DNA from: Diphasiastrum complanatum
Lineage: Eukaryota > Streptophyta > Lycopodiopsida > Lycopodiales > Lycopodiaceae
DNA length: 64,000 nt
Direction of reading: 5' to 3'
Assembly: GCA_029204225.1 (NCBI GenBank)
Contig: CM055092.1
Location: 76,537,317-76,601,316 of the forward strand
Under the pieces are notes generated by a model. That model saw nothing but the letters and a program-made list of their open reading frames with translations. It had not been told where the DNA came from and made no database searches. Shown here piece by piece: positions 10,692-21,478 of this stretch (positions are counted from its first letter, which is position 1; the number at the start of each line of letters is the position of its first letter). The position numbers and the translations under genes were made by a program.

Positions 10692-11120
10692 CAATGGTGG
10701 TGAGTACATATCTAACAAGCTCAAGGCCTTTTGTGATGAGCATGGGATCAAGAGGGAGTATACAACATCAAAGACCCCACAACAAAATGGAGTGGCTGAA
10801 AGGAAGAATAGAACTTTATGTGAAAGTGCTAAAGCTATGAGGTTAAGTGCTAATCCTGACAAACCATTTTGGAATCAAGCTTTGTTATGTGCCAATTTCT
10901 TGTGCAATAGGTGGCCGAGTGTCAACTTTCTAAGAAACTTTGGATGCACATGCTATGTCAACATTTTGGATGGAAGGACACCTTTTGAGATGGAAGGACA
11001 CCTTTTGAGATGCTATTCAAAAGGAGGCCGAGTGTCAACTTTCTAAGAACCTTTGGATTCACATGCTATGTCAACATTACTCTTGATGATAGGACCAAGG
11101 AGGATCCATCTTCAAAAAGA
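10609..11120 (+). pseudogene. Copia-B integrase core with local duplications
   Basis: The frame has LRGDNGGEYISNKLKAFC and TSKTPQQNGVAERKNRTL, giving the D and E of the D,D-35-E triad. The C-terminal part is scrambled by two direct duplications. A block from GGCCGAGTGTCAAC at 10913 recurs 113 bp later at 11026, and a 20-bp unit GATGGAAGGACACCTTTTGA is in tandem at about 10969/10989. The frame then resumes as 11010-12215 (RPSVNFLRTFGFTCYVN, DPSSKRGIFVGYSEVSKAY). The order looks like a template jump during reverse transcription. Confidence 0.8.
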
Positions 11121-11549
11121 GGTATTTTTGTTGGATATAGCGAGGTGAGTAAAGCCTACAAGGTTTACATTCCTTCTACTAAGAAAGTGATTGTTGGTAG
11201 AGATGTCATTTTCGATGAGGGAAACATTCCAAAGGTGTCTTCAAGCATGATTGATGGTAAAGTAGATGGATGTAACATTCTTGATGTTGATGAGAAGGAT
11301 TATACTTTGGATGGTGGTGATGATGGACCTTCATCAAGTCAAAAGCCAAGGAGAACATTAAGAGAAAGACAAGTACCTTCAAGACTCACATATGATCAAA
11401 AGGGTAAGCAAGTAGTTTCTGGAAATTATGTTGCTTTTCTAACCTCTTTGGATGAGCCTACAAGTGTAGATCAAGCAAGGAAAGAAGAGGAGTGGATCCA
11501 AGCAATGGATCTTGAGTATCAATCTCTTATGAAGAGTGGAACATTTTTT
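11121..11549 (+). pseudogene. Copia-B integrase-RT linker
   Basis: After GIFVGYSEVSKAYKVYIPST the frame reads VIVGRDVIFDEG, an acidic linker, PSRLTYDQKG and the linker EPTSVDQARKEEEWIQAMDL followed by EYQSLMKSGT, which in copia immediately precedes the first RT motif. All copia similarity stops at about 11550, and the next residues (FFGRSSCVHG) do not match RT. Confidence 0.85.
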
Positions 11550-12605
11550 GGAAGATCTTCTTGTGTACATGGAGCTATGCAAGTGAATGGATGTTATATT
11601 GCTATAAAATCAAGTAATGGATCTGGAAAACAAAGTTTGTTCAATGACTTTGATGATCAAGTTGAAGATCAAGAAGTTGATCTCGAAGCGCTTCAACCAG
11701 TCAAAAGGGAAGGTGGCAATTCGGAGCTAGTCAAGAGCATCAAAGGAGAGGTAATTGGCAAAGGTGTTATGGATCTGTTTTTACAGCATATTGAAGACTC
11801 AAGTAAGGTCAAAGGAGTAGCAAGGAAGTGTTGTTCAAGTTTACTTTACTTGTTCTATCTCATGTTTGAGCAATTTCATGTGGATGTGTGCAAATTTTCA
11901 AGATATGGTAAAACTAGCTACATTGGTGAGCATTGTTTTGATGTTGAATTTGTACTAGCATTCTTGGCTTATTTTGCTGATGGAAATGAAGCTATTAGAG
12001 GTTCATTATGTCACTCATCCATGGCTAAGTTCTCAAGTGTTGAGCGACTTGGTGCCAATACTTGGAGATTGTCAATTTTTGGTGAATTCATGGTCATTTT
12101 CTTGTGTCAAGTAGATCTTGAAGATGGACTAGTGCAAACTACTTGGTTTATGGAGTCATGTGGTGCTGGATTTGCATCATTTATGTACTCACCTACATGG
12201 ATTTCCAAGGTTTGATGGTTTCTTGTGGCAAGATGAAGATGGAGGCTCATTCATGGAGTATCATGGTGGATACAAGACAACAAAGGACAAATGAGGAGGA
12301 GACATGCAAGCAAAAGTTGATCACTCACATTTATTGTTTGTTTGCTGTATTTTTCCAGAGAGTTCAGAGTTGGAAGCATGGTGGAATCATTTCATTTACA
12401 TTCTATTTGATTCTTCATGTTCTAGTCACATTTTTACATGTAAAATTGATGTAAGAAATAGTGAAGCATCCCAAGTGGACACTATTCTCTATATCAATTA
12501 TGGTTGTTTCTATTTTGAACATTACATGATCATTGAAAGGAGATCTATTCTTAGGAAGAAGATCATTCTTATGATGGATCAAAGTTCTATTGACAAAAAC
12601 TATGC
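11550..12605 (+). other. Foreign segment in place of Copia-B RT, open for ~220 codons
   Basis: Copia Pol should continue here with the RT domain (KWVYK, KARLVAKG, YVDD). None of these is present in any frame. Instead the pol frame stays open for about 220 codons to 12215, with a Lys/Glu-rich start (QVEDQEVDLEALQPVK) followed by a Cys/Phe-rich hydrophobic part; I recognise no domain. 12216-12605 has only short frames. RNase H similarity resumes at about 12606. I infer a replacement by captured host or other-element DNA. I could not identify the source. Confidence 0.7.
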
Positions 12606-13198
12606 TAGGAGCATTGGAAGCTAGGAAATCGATTTTTTTGAGGTACATCATTGGAACTCGAGATTTTGGCATATTGTATGAGGGATCATCACCTAATCTT
12701 TTTGGATTTTCATATTCGGACTATGTTGGAGATGTAATGGATAGGAAATCCATTAGTGCTTATTGTATTTTCATAGGTGATGGAGCTATATCATGGATGT
12801 CAAAGAAACAAGCCACTATCTCATTGTCATCTAGTGAGGCCGAGTACAAAGCTCTTACACATTGCACAAAGGAGATGGTATGGATCAAGAGGATGATCAA
12901 GGATCTTCACTTGCTGGATTTTTCAGAGAGCCCAATCATCTTTTGTGACAATCAATCAGCCCAAAGAATGGCATCCAATCCTATCTTTCATGCTAGGAGC
13001 AAGCATATTGAGATACAATATCATTTTGTGAGGGAGCGAGTCATTGCAAAGGAGGTGGAGCTTCAACATGTGTCTTCAAGGGAATGTGTACCTGATATCC
13101 TCACCACAGCATTGGGAAAAGACTTGTTCATGAAGCATAGGACTTCACTTGGAGTATTATCAAAGTCTATGCTTAAACTAGTTGAAGAGGGAGTGTGA
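12606..13198 (+). pseudogene. Copia-B RNase H and C-terminus
   Basis: The frame shows the copia RNase H region: RYIIGTRDFGILYEG, FSYSDYVGDVMDRKS, DGAISWMSKKQATISLSSS with EAEYKAL, FCDNQSAQRMASNP, HARSKHIEIQYHFVRE and GKDLFMKHRTSLGVL. Catalytic acidic positions look largely preserved. The ORF ends at 13196-13198, inside the 3' LTR start, as is normal for copia. Confidence 0.85.
13185..13193 (+). other. Copia-B polypurine tract
   Basis: AAGAGGGAG directly precedes the TG of the 3' LTR and is the expected plus-strand primer. Confidence 0.85.
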
Positions 13199-13842
13199 AA
13201 GATTCAACTAGTTTCATCACATTTTGTAATATTTTCATATTTGGCATATTGAGGCCAAAACTTGTTTTAGACTTAGAGGTTGACTTTTCAAAGTTCATTA
13301 GTCTAAATTTCATTTGAATAAACATTTTTTGAATGTGTGGGAAAGATAGAATGCGAGTTTGAGTAGATTCAATTTGAATAAGTTGGGTACATTGAATCTA
13401 GACCCAAAATTGGTAGGGTTAGCATTTTGGTGGGAAAGCCAAGTGGCCAAATAGGATTTGGACCTGCTATAAAAGGATGTAACTCGTGGAGAGAGTCATC
13501 TTCTCTCTTCTCTATCTCATTTCATGCTTATACATGGTTCTCTTGGGTTCTACTATCCATTGGTGCACTATCTTGGTGATTGCTTGCAATTCTATGTGTA
13601 AAATGATCTATATTTGCTATTTTGGATCCACACGTGTGAAATACAGTAGCTTGTTGATTTTGTACAGACAGCAACAATACATAATCATTTCATTCAAGTT
13701 TGATCAAGTTCTATTAGTGTTTGCATCTCAAATTGTGTGTAGATGCTGATTTTTCTACATTGGTGAAATTGGTAGTGTATTTCTCTTTCTAACCAAAGAT
13801 CATTCAAGTAGATTGGATCTTAAGGATCTGAAATCTTTCACA
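13194..13842 (+). repeat. Copia-B 3' LTR
   Basis: This block is 649 bp, the same length as the 5' LTR with no indels. The 11 differences that I count from the 5' LTR are all transitions. The TSD ATGCA follows at 13843-13847. Confidence 0.95.
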
Positions 13843-13847
13843 ATGCA

Positions 13848-16262
13848 CCCGAACAAAAACTTCCAAAAGTGTGAGATGCAGATGTATGTTTGATAAACAT
13901 AAAAACAACTGACAATCCAAAGAACATAAAAGTAGGGGCGTAGCCTAGAAAAACAAGCGTATAAAGGGTTGTGTGAGAAGTATCATAACATATTTGCTTG
14001 GGATTATGATGATTTGAAAGGAATACCCCCATCCCTAATTACTCATAGCATACCACTCTTTGAGGGAAGTAAACTTGTACGACATAGGTAGTGGAGGTTA
14101 CCATTACACTTAAGAGCCGAGGTATTTACAGAGTTGGAGAGACTAAGGAAGGCCGGATTAATCTTTCCAGTAGAATATACTGAATGGTGCTCACCTATAG
14201 CGCCACGTTCTAAAAAGAATTCCACTCAAATTCGCATATGCGTAGACTACAAGAAGTTGAATCAACACACCAAGAAGGATTATTATCCCCTACTATTTAT
14301 CGTTCGGGTCCTAGAAGAGTTGGCAAGAAAAGAGATATACTTATTCATGGACTGTTTCGCAGGGTATAATCAAATAGCCATTGACGAGAAAGATAAGTTG
14401 AAAACTACCTTCACAACCACTTTTGGAACCTTCGCTTATCACGTCATGCCATTTGGACTAGCCAATGCCCCCGCTACGTATCAACGTTTTATGAATCAAC
14501 ACTTTGAAGACATTTTAGATGCGAAATTGAAAATTTTTCTTGATGATCTTTGTGGGGCTTCGTCTCTTTCAGAACACCTAGCTGTACTAGAAATTCGTTT
14601 TGAGAAATGTGCAACAACGTGCGTGGTCTTGAATGCCAACAAATGTTTATTTGGAATCCCTCATGGATTCTTACTGGGGCACGTAATCAATCGATATGGG
14701 ATGGCTACTGACCCTAAAAAAATCGCAATGTTGTTAGCTATAATGACATCCTCTAAGATGGAACAATTGCAGTCTTTCCTAGGTTCCTCTGGTTATTACA
14801 AGCGATATGTGATGGCATAGGCATCACGTATCTATCCCATGACCAGTTTACTTCGAAAAGATACAAAGTGGGATTGGACCAGTGAATGTGAACAAGCATT
14901 TATCGACTTAAAAAAAACACTAGTTGAGGCACCAATCCTAAAACCACCCATGTACGACAGACCATTTCACGTGTTCACTAGCACCACAGTTACTTGTATT
15001 AACTGTTGTTTATCCCAAGTGTGGGACAAAGTTTATTATACCATAATATTCACAAGAAGGAAATTGAAATCAGCCGAACTAAACTATTCCAAAGCTGAAA
15101 GAATATGCTTAGGAGTAGTCTATGCCGCTACGAAATTTAGACACTATTTACTGCATAGGAAGGTAACGTTCTACACCAAAAGCAAGGTTGTGATCACGAT
15201 GATGAACAAGTTGGAACCACCAGATTGATTGATAAAATGGATCCTTACCCTCCAAGAAATTGACTACAAAGTCGAAAGCAAACTACGTTTACAGGGATTG
15301 AACGATTGCATTTGCGAGCTAGGCAACATAAAAACTGAGGATAGTGAGTGGGAGACTGACCAAGTAAGAGACTTGATGAGAATAGACATAACTATGATAC
15401 TTGAGTGGTGCGCCAACATAGCCACCTATCTTTCAACTCTTACTGTACCAGAATCCATGTCCCATCAAGAAAAAAGAAAACTACGCTTACAAGCCTTGAA
15501 ATTCTCATTAATAGGAGGTGTCCTATACAGACGAGGTATAGAAGGATTTTGTAGACGATGTATTACACCAGGAGAGGTTGGTTTTGTTTTAGAAGAATGT
15601 CATGATTCAGTATGTGGAGGCCATTTCGTAGGACAATTAACAGCATAGAAGGTACTTAGGGCATGATATTGGTGGCCTACTATATTGTGTGATGCTCATT
15701 TATATGCGCGTAATTGTGATATTTGCCAAAGGATTGATCCACATGTCAATCGAACACATTCTTTAGTGTCAATACAAGTGATGCTACCATTCTAGAAATG
15801 GGGAATAGACATCATGGGACCCATCCACCTTGCATCATCAAGCAGGAAGCACTATATAGTTGTAGCCACTGACTACTTTACTAAGTGGGCAGGTGCCAGA
15901 GCGGTAGCAAAAGATAATGCCAAAGAGACAACATGGTTTTTACTGGAACAAGTAATAAATAGATTTGGAGCACCCAAAGAGTTAGTGTTTGATAGAGGAA
16001 CACATTTCCTTAACAAAACTATTAAAGCTTCGATAGAACAATTGTTGATCACACACAGAAAAAGTACTCCATATCACCCACAAGCCAATGGCCAAGCTGA
16101 GAGTACAAATAAACAGCTACTATCTATCTTGAAAAAAATTGTAGCTGACAACAAAAGAGATTGGGACCGCAAATTATATGTTGCCTTATGGGCTTCCAAC
16201 ATCACCTATAAGGTTAGCACTAACCATACTCCTTTTTTTCTAGTTTATGGACAAGAATGCGT
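13848..16262 (+). pseudogene. Gypsy-K RT, RNase H and integrase
   Basis: The frame continues from the protease: FAWDYDDLKGIPPSLI, then RT with ERLRKAGLIFPVEY, RICVDYKKLNQHT, YNQIAIDEKDKLKTTF, MPFGLANAPATYQRFMN and the catalytic FLDD at about 14537-14550. RNase H follows (EQAFIDLKKTLVEAPIL, LNYSKAERICLGVVYA). Integrase has the H2C2 finger, DYFTKWAGARAVAKDNAKE, FDRGTHFLNKT and YHPQANGQAEST. Stops (14818-14820, 15226-15228, 15646-15648) show it is dead. Similarity ends at about 16262 (VYGQEC), where Copia-A pol resumes. No LTRs of this element are present, so it is an internal fragment of Tat/Athila-like type. Confidence 0.85.
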
Positions 16263-16267
16263 CCAGA

Positions 16268-17986
16268 GACTGACGACTCGAAGATGTTCTCTTCGTACCC
16301 ACACTGCAACAAGATTTGCTATTACTAGTAAAGATAGCAGATGTTGGGATGCATGTGACGTTTTCAGACAAAACATGTAATGTCATTGAAGCCAACACCA
16401 GTATGTTGATCACACAAGGAAGACACAAAGGCAACCTGTATCATTTGAGGGTACGCCTACCAATAGATCAAGCACATCAAGCTCATGATTCTGTAGATGT
16501 TCTATGGCACAGGCGACTATGCCACATGAACTCAATGGCATTGTATCAAGCAAGCCAACATGGAGCTATCACAGGAGTAAGCATCTCGAATGCAACTAGT
16601 TCGACCACTTGTGACGCATGCATGAGAGGAAAGATGTTCCGAACGCCATTTACCAGAGACTCTTACAAAACAATAAAGATTCTGGAGTTGGTATATTCAA
16701 ATATCTTTCGATGTAATTTCAATAAGAGGCTCAAAGTACTATATCACCTTCATTGACGACTACAGTAAGTTCGTCCGAGTCTACTTTATTCACAACAAGT
16801 CGGAAGCACTCGACAAGTTCATAGAATACGTGAACTGGGTAGAAAGATGCACAAGAAACAAGGTGAAGCAGATCAGAACAGGTCGAGGTAGAGATTACAT
16901 CTCAAATCGATTCACTAATTTTTGCAATGATCGAAAAATCCTTCACAGTAGGACAACATCTTATACACCGCAGCACAATGGTGTTGCAGAAAGAAAGAGC
17001 AGGACTCTCACGGAAGCCACAAGGTGCATGATGGCCTATTTGAAGGCACCAAGAGTGCTATGGGCTGAAGCAATAGCTACAGCTGCCTACATCCAAAACA
17101 TGATAGGCAAATTTGGTGTTTCTCACACGACACCACATGAACTTTGGTGGGGTAGAAAGCCCAATCTGGCACATATTCGGATTTTTGGCTATGCAACTTA
17201 TGCAGATATTTCTGATAAGCTTCAAAAGAAGCTTGATGAGAAAGTCGAGTTAGGATATCTCGTCAGGTATGACAATCATTCATCATACTACAGAATTTAC
17301 ATGCCAGAGACAAATCTAGTGAAGAGTGTCAAAGACGTCAAGTTCGATGAGACCAGAACAATGGCCGACAATGATTCTACCAGCTATGAAGTCCTAGGGA
17401 AGCAGTATTATGACTTGCCAACCATGACAGAGGAAACAGAATCCAAACACTCTGACGAAGATGTTCGAACTCCACATTAGCTGAGCGACCGAATCAAATG
17501 AAGAAAGGTTCGCAAGTCTGCCTGCTACTAGAACACATGTAAACCGAGATGGTTCTGGATCTAGCCGAAAAGACAAAGGCAAGAGCATTGCAGTACCAAA
17601 AGAATCTCCCAGGATATCAACAAGAGAGCGAAGAGCGCCAGCAAGATTTGTGCCAGGCAGCTCGGCTTCAACATCTGAAGTTTGTGGATTCAGTGGCGAA
17701 CCATAAACATTCGAGGAAGCCATCGACAGTCCAGAGAAGGACAAATGGATCCAAGCCATGAACGAAGAAATCGAATCAATGAAGAAGAATGAGGTATGGA
17801 CACTGCAACCAGTGTCAGAGAAACGAAAAACAGTGCAATGCAAATGGGTTTACAAACTCAAGAATGGACCGAATGGAGATATTTCGAGATACAAGGCTAG
17901 ACTTGTAGTGAAGGGTTTTTCTCAGCAATACGACATCGACTACATTGAGACCTTCTCTCCAGTGGTGAAACATGCGTCTTTACGCC
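16268..17986 (+). pseudogene. Copia-A pre-integrase, integrase and RT start
   Basis: The frame resumes with LEDVLFVPTLQQDLLLL (end of protease region), GMHVTFSDKTCNVIEAN, then VDVLWHRRLCHMNSMALYQ and CDACMRGK (HHCC finger). A frameshift at about 16730 leads to FIDDYSKFVRVYFIH and integrase (TPQHNGVAERKSRTLTEATR). KPNLAHIRIFGYATYAD and a degraded linker follow. RT starts at about 17758 with EIESMKKNEVWTLQPV, QCKWVYKLKNGPNGDISRYK and ARLVVKGFSQQYDIDYIETF, then SPVVKHASLR. Copia-D interrupts at 17987. Multiple frameshifts and stops make it non-functional. Confidence 0.8.
17982..17986. other. Target-site duplication of Copia-D, left copy
   Basis: ACGCC here and ATGCC at 20273-20277 differ by one transition. 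Removing the element and one copy restores the copia RT frame (HASLR followed by LLFAYAATYDLK). Confidence 0.75.
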
Positions 17987-18529
17987 TGTCGGAAAGTGGT
18001 GTGCAGAAGATAGGTCTAGCTCGAAAAGAAACGAATGAAAATAATTTGTGTGTCTAGAAAGAAAACTTCTCGTGCATGGTGGAATAAACTATTATCATCT
18101 TTCCAATGCATGACTACGCCTATCAATTTCAAACAAGACAATAGTGATAGAAATCATGTTTGAACTTATAGTAACTAGCTTTAAAATCGCCAATACTACA
18201 GTGATTACGTAGCCAAACAATTAAGCATCGAAAATTATCAAACAAATAATTAGTCGTGAATTGTTTGCGAATTAGTCGCGAAGAAATACAGAAATGCATA
18301 CATTCTGAGACGAAACTGAACGCAATAAAGGATAGTATTGATTCAGTACGAGGATGTAACAAAAGTGAATGAGTACAATAAGTTACGGATTGAAATCGCG
18401 TACTATATGTTATATTTGAGCGGCTAAAATAAAAGTCATGCGCAATGCTGATAAGTAGTGGTGCAATAACAATCTCTAAAACAACTCTAAGAAGTGAGCT
18501 GAATGCTCAGGAGTGCTCAAGCTTGCAGG

Positions 18530-18612
<83 letters not shown>

Positions 18613-19148
18613 TATTCAAATGCTAACTATTTGATTCTAGATTATTTACTGTATGAATATGAACAACTATTTATACTAAAAAATTAGATCGACAATTGCG
18701 ATCACCAGTTGGCCGGTGATCCGTTAGCATCCATCTGATCCTTATCATTGATTAATGATAAGTTGTGAAGTTGGCCGTAAACGTTCTGTCTGCATAAATG
18801 AACCAAAACTGTAGCTTTGCAGAATGAACTAAAACAGCCACAAGCGACACTGTCAGATTTTTTGCAAAAAATACGAAAAAAAGCACGGTGTCTTTAAATC
18901 TCATTTAGGGTTGCCCCACACTTTGCCAGAGTCATTTTCTTAACATTTGAGGCTCTTTGAAAAAAGCAAAAAATGCGACACTCTGATTTTACACGAGATT
19001 TCTATCAGGAGAAAAATGTGACATTGTCATAAACTCCGTGTTATTCTACAGACTGTGTGTATAACTTGTAATTCTACAGCACTGGATTAAACTATGGATG
19101 AAGATTAAAACCGATTAGTCGATTGGTAAGAAGGAGAATAATCCAACA
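17987..19148 (-). repeat. Copia-D 3' LTR
   Basis: The 1162-bp LTR shares its first ~140 bases (read on the minus strand) with 20272-20134, including CTTCTTACCAATCGACTAATCG. It contains a GA microsatellite. Several copies of a GTCGCATTTTTT-like motif occur here and in the Copia-E LTR, suggesting related families. Confidence 0.7.
18533..18608. repeat. (GA)n microsatellite, ~38 units
   Basis: An uninterrupted GA dinucleotide tract inside the Copia-D LTR. Confidence 0.98.
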
Positions 19149-20277
19149 CTCTCCCTTAATTTGAATACTTGAATGCTTTGACCTTCAAACTTAGTTCTAC
19201 ACAGAATCTTCTGTGTGACTCCAAACTTAATGCTTTAGAAAAAACATTAGCTGTCATATCTTGCATTCTACAGTACTGCAATTTGATCTCTTCATTGAGA
19301 ACTTTGCTTATGGTGAAATGATACTTCAGTTCAATGTGCTTACTCCTGGAATGAAATCTAGGGTTGGCTGATAAAACAATGGCACTTTGATTATCACAAA
19401 ATAATGTCGTCGGAGCATATTGGTTCAGACCGATATTTGCGAATAAGTTTCTCAACCAAATTGCTTCCTTTGTAGCTTGAGAGGCTACGATATACTCTGA
19501 TTCAGTGGAAGATAGAGCTATCGAAGATTGCTTGCGACTGTTCTAGGAAATTGGACTATTATTGAGGAAGAATATAAATCTGAAAGTAGATTTACGAGTG
19601 TCTACATCTCCTGCCCAACTCGCATCTGTGTAACCACTGAGTAGATTGAGTTTGTTGTTGCCGACTGTTCCATAACAAATGCAAAAGTCCATAGTAGCTC
19701 GAAGATATCTCATGACTCTGATAAGAACCTTCTTATGTGTTATACTAGGATTAGTCATATACTGACTAAGAGAGTTGACTGCAAAAGCTATGTCTGGCCT
19801 AGTACAGATCATGGCGTACATAAGAGATCCTATAATAGAATGGTAAGGATACTCACGCATCTGCTGCTTCTCATGAATTCTTTGTAGACACTGGTCCTTT
19901 GACAATTTGAGTCCTGGTTCCATTGGTGAGAGAGCTAACTTGCAATTCATCAGATTATATCTGACTAAGATGTTGTAGATGTATCTTTGTTGTGTAATGT
20001 AGACCAACTTCTGTTTTCTGTCTCTGTGGATTCGTATACCAAGGCAGAAATGAGCTTTGCCCAGATCGGTCACGTTGAATTCGAAAGATAGTATTGTCTT
20101 CTCCTCTTTTATCAGATCGGTACTATTGTTGAACAAAAAATGCGACACTTTCGTAAATTTCGTGTAATTTTGCAAACTGTATACAAACACTTGTAATTCT
20201 ACAGCATTGATTAAACAATGGATGGAGATTAAAAACGATTAGTCGATTGGTAAGAAGGAGAATAATCCAATAATGCC

Positions 20278-20644
20278 TACTATTTGCATATGCAGCTACA
20301 TACGACCTCAAGATTCACATTGTTAATGAGAAGACAACATTCCTACATGGCGAACTAGACGAAGAAGTCTATATGGATCAACCTCCATGTGAGCCACTGA
20401 TTCTACAGATGGACAATACTTCTGTAATTCACCTGACGAAAGATCTTTTGTTTCACTCAAGGATGAAACACATTGTAATCAAGTATTGCTTGATAAGGGA
20501 CCTAGTCACTAGAAGGGAATTGAAGACCAGCTAGCACAAAGCAATTGGTGGCAGACATCTTCACCAAGGCCTTAGACAAAGGTTTGTTCGAGAGGCAGAA
20601 GAAGAGTTTGGGAGTCATAGAGCTACCACACTTTGAGAGGGAGT
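20278..20644 (+). pseudogene. Copia-A RT middle joined to RNase H end
   Basis: After Copia-D the frame continues LLFAYAATYDLKIHIVNEKT, TFLHGELDEEVYMDQP, then jumps to LILQMDNTSVIHLTK, FHSRMKHIVIKYCLIRDLV and ADIFTKALDKGLFERQKKSLG. The YVDD half of RT and most of RNase H are deleted between YMDQP and LILQMDN. GAGAGGGAG before 20645 is the polypurine tract. Confidence 0.8.
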
Positions 20645-21478
20645 TGAAGAAACAAAATTTTTCGACAAAGCTTTTTTAACTTTCGAGCTCAAGTCTGCGG
20701 AAACAAAAGGGAGCAGCCCAGACGCCAACAAAAAAGCTTCGAGGACCAAAGACACAAAGACAACGGTCAAATGTTGGTTGACTAAAGGCCACTTGAACAT
20801 GAAGGAAAAACGTTTGTGAACCCAAGACAACCTAATGGCAAGGCCAAAGAGGGAGAAGAAGACACGAAGACCCAAGGGGCAACGGATCTCCACGCGTCAA
20901 AGTACAAAGGAGATCGTGAAAGTACAAGGAGATCATGTCCTCCTCTCTACATACTTGTAGATCCTGATTATTAACTATGCACAAGCAATAGATTGGCAGT
21001 ATACCAATGTAAGCTGAGCACCGTGTAGCCAGCCAATGTTCAAGAAATCCCTTGTAAGCGCGACAAATTTTGATTCACAAAAGATAGAATTTCTTTTCGT
21101 GCTGACGCATTGTGTGGTCTGTCACAACAGCGCTTAAGAAATTTTCTGATAACGTAGTAGATGTTTATGCAGATGAGTTTCTTGTCTTGAACATTATCGA
21201 ATGATTTATTGTCTGATAATTGTATGTTTGTAATCAGCTAATTTAATCTTATTCCACACATTGGTTTTACCTTGTTGAATGCATAACTAAATTATACGTA
21301 GGTCAGCAGTGTCTGTCCTCGCCTTGGAGGATTGTAGATCCTGTCACAGAGGGCAGTAGACCCGAGGATAGAATCGAATTTCATCTGGGTTTGTTTATGT
21401 GGGAGTCCCAACAGTGGTATCAGAACGAAATATTTCGTGTCTGGATATCCACTACGCCTTGATCAGAGATTCTCAACA
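20645..21478 (+). repeat. Copia-A 3' LTR with embedded PBS-like motif
   Basis: This 834-bp block matches the 5' LTR but lacks its ~80-bp segment and carries about 95 extra bases (roughly 21343-21441). The extra segment ends AGTCCCAACA followed by GTGGTATCAGAACG, which looks like another LTR end plus primer-binding site. The block then returns to the LTR end GATCAGAGATTCTCAACA. The TSD TGATA follows at 21479-21483, fixing the true end at 21478. Confidence 0.75.

Larger units (their letters stand above)
7953..13842 (+). mobile_element. Copia-B: complete young copia element with RT replaced by foreign sequence
   Basis: Two 649-bp LTRs (7953-8601, 13194-13842) have perfect inverted termini TGTGAAAGATT...AATCTTTCACA and differ at 11 positions (98.3% identity by my count). 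The element has a tRNA-Met primer-binding site, an AAGAGGGAG purine tract and a perfect 5-bp TSD (ATGCA). The internal region encodes gag, protease, pre-integrase, integrase and RNase H, but the RT domain is replaced by about 1.05 kb of unrelated sequence (11550-12605). It inserted into the protease-RT region of Gypsy-K. A reverse-strand relative (Copia-C) lies at 40.55-43.26 kb. Any mobility would need RT supplied in trans. Confidence 0.95.
17987..20272 (-). mobile_element. Copia-D: internally deleted copia element, reverse strand
   Basis: On the minus strand a truncated 5' LTR (20272 to about 20134, start TATTGGATTATTCTCC) leads directly into the RT C-terminus: LSFEFNVTDLGKAHFCLGI, RYIYNILVRYNLMNCK, YHSIIGSLMYAMICTRPDIA and then RNase H (GYTDASWAGDVDTRKST, PTTLFCDNQSAIVL, HSRSKHIELKYHF). 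A purine tract TTAAGGGAGAG precedes the 3' LTR (19148-17987, start TGTTGGATTATTCTCC). The primer site, gag, protease, integrase and most of RT are deleted. The two LTRs are visibly diverged, so it is older than Copia-B. Confidence 0.8.
5106..21478 (+). mobile_element. Copia-A: Ty1/copia LTR retrotransposon carrying nested insertions
   Basis: LTRs at 5106-5926 and 20645-21478 share TGAAGAAACAAAAT at the start and GATCAGAGATTCTCAACA at the end. An initiator-Met primer-binding site follows the 5' LTR, a GAGAGGGAG purine tract precedes the 3' LTR, and the 5-bp TSD TGATA flanks the element. Its own internal sequence remains only as gag (6049-6417), pre-integrase/integrase/RT start (16268-17986) and RT end/RNase H end (20278-20644). 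The rest of the interval is occupied by Copia-E, Gypsy-K with Copia-B inside, and Copia-D. All own ORFs are broken, so the element is dead. It sits inside an exon of the ParB-methyltransferase gene. Confidence 0.85.
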
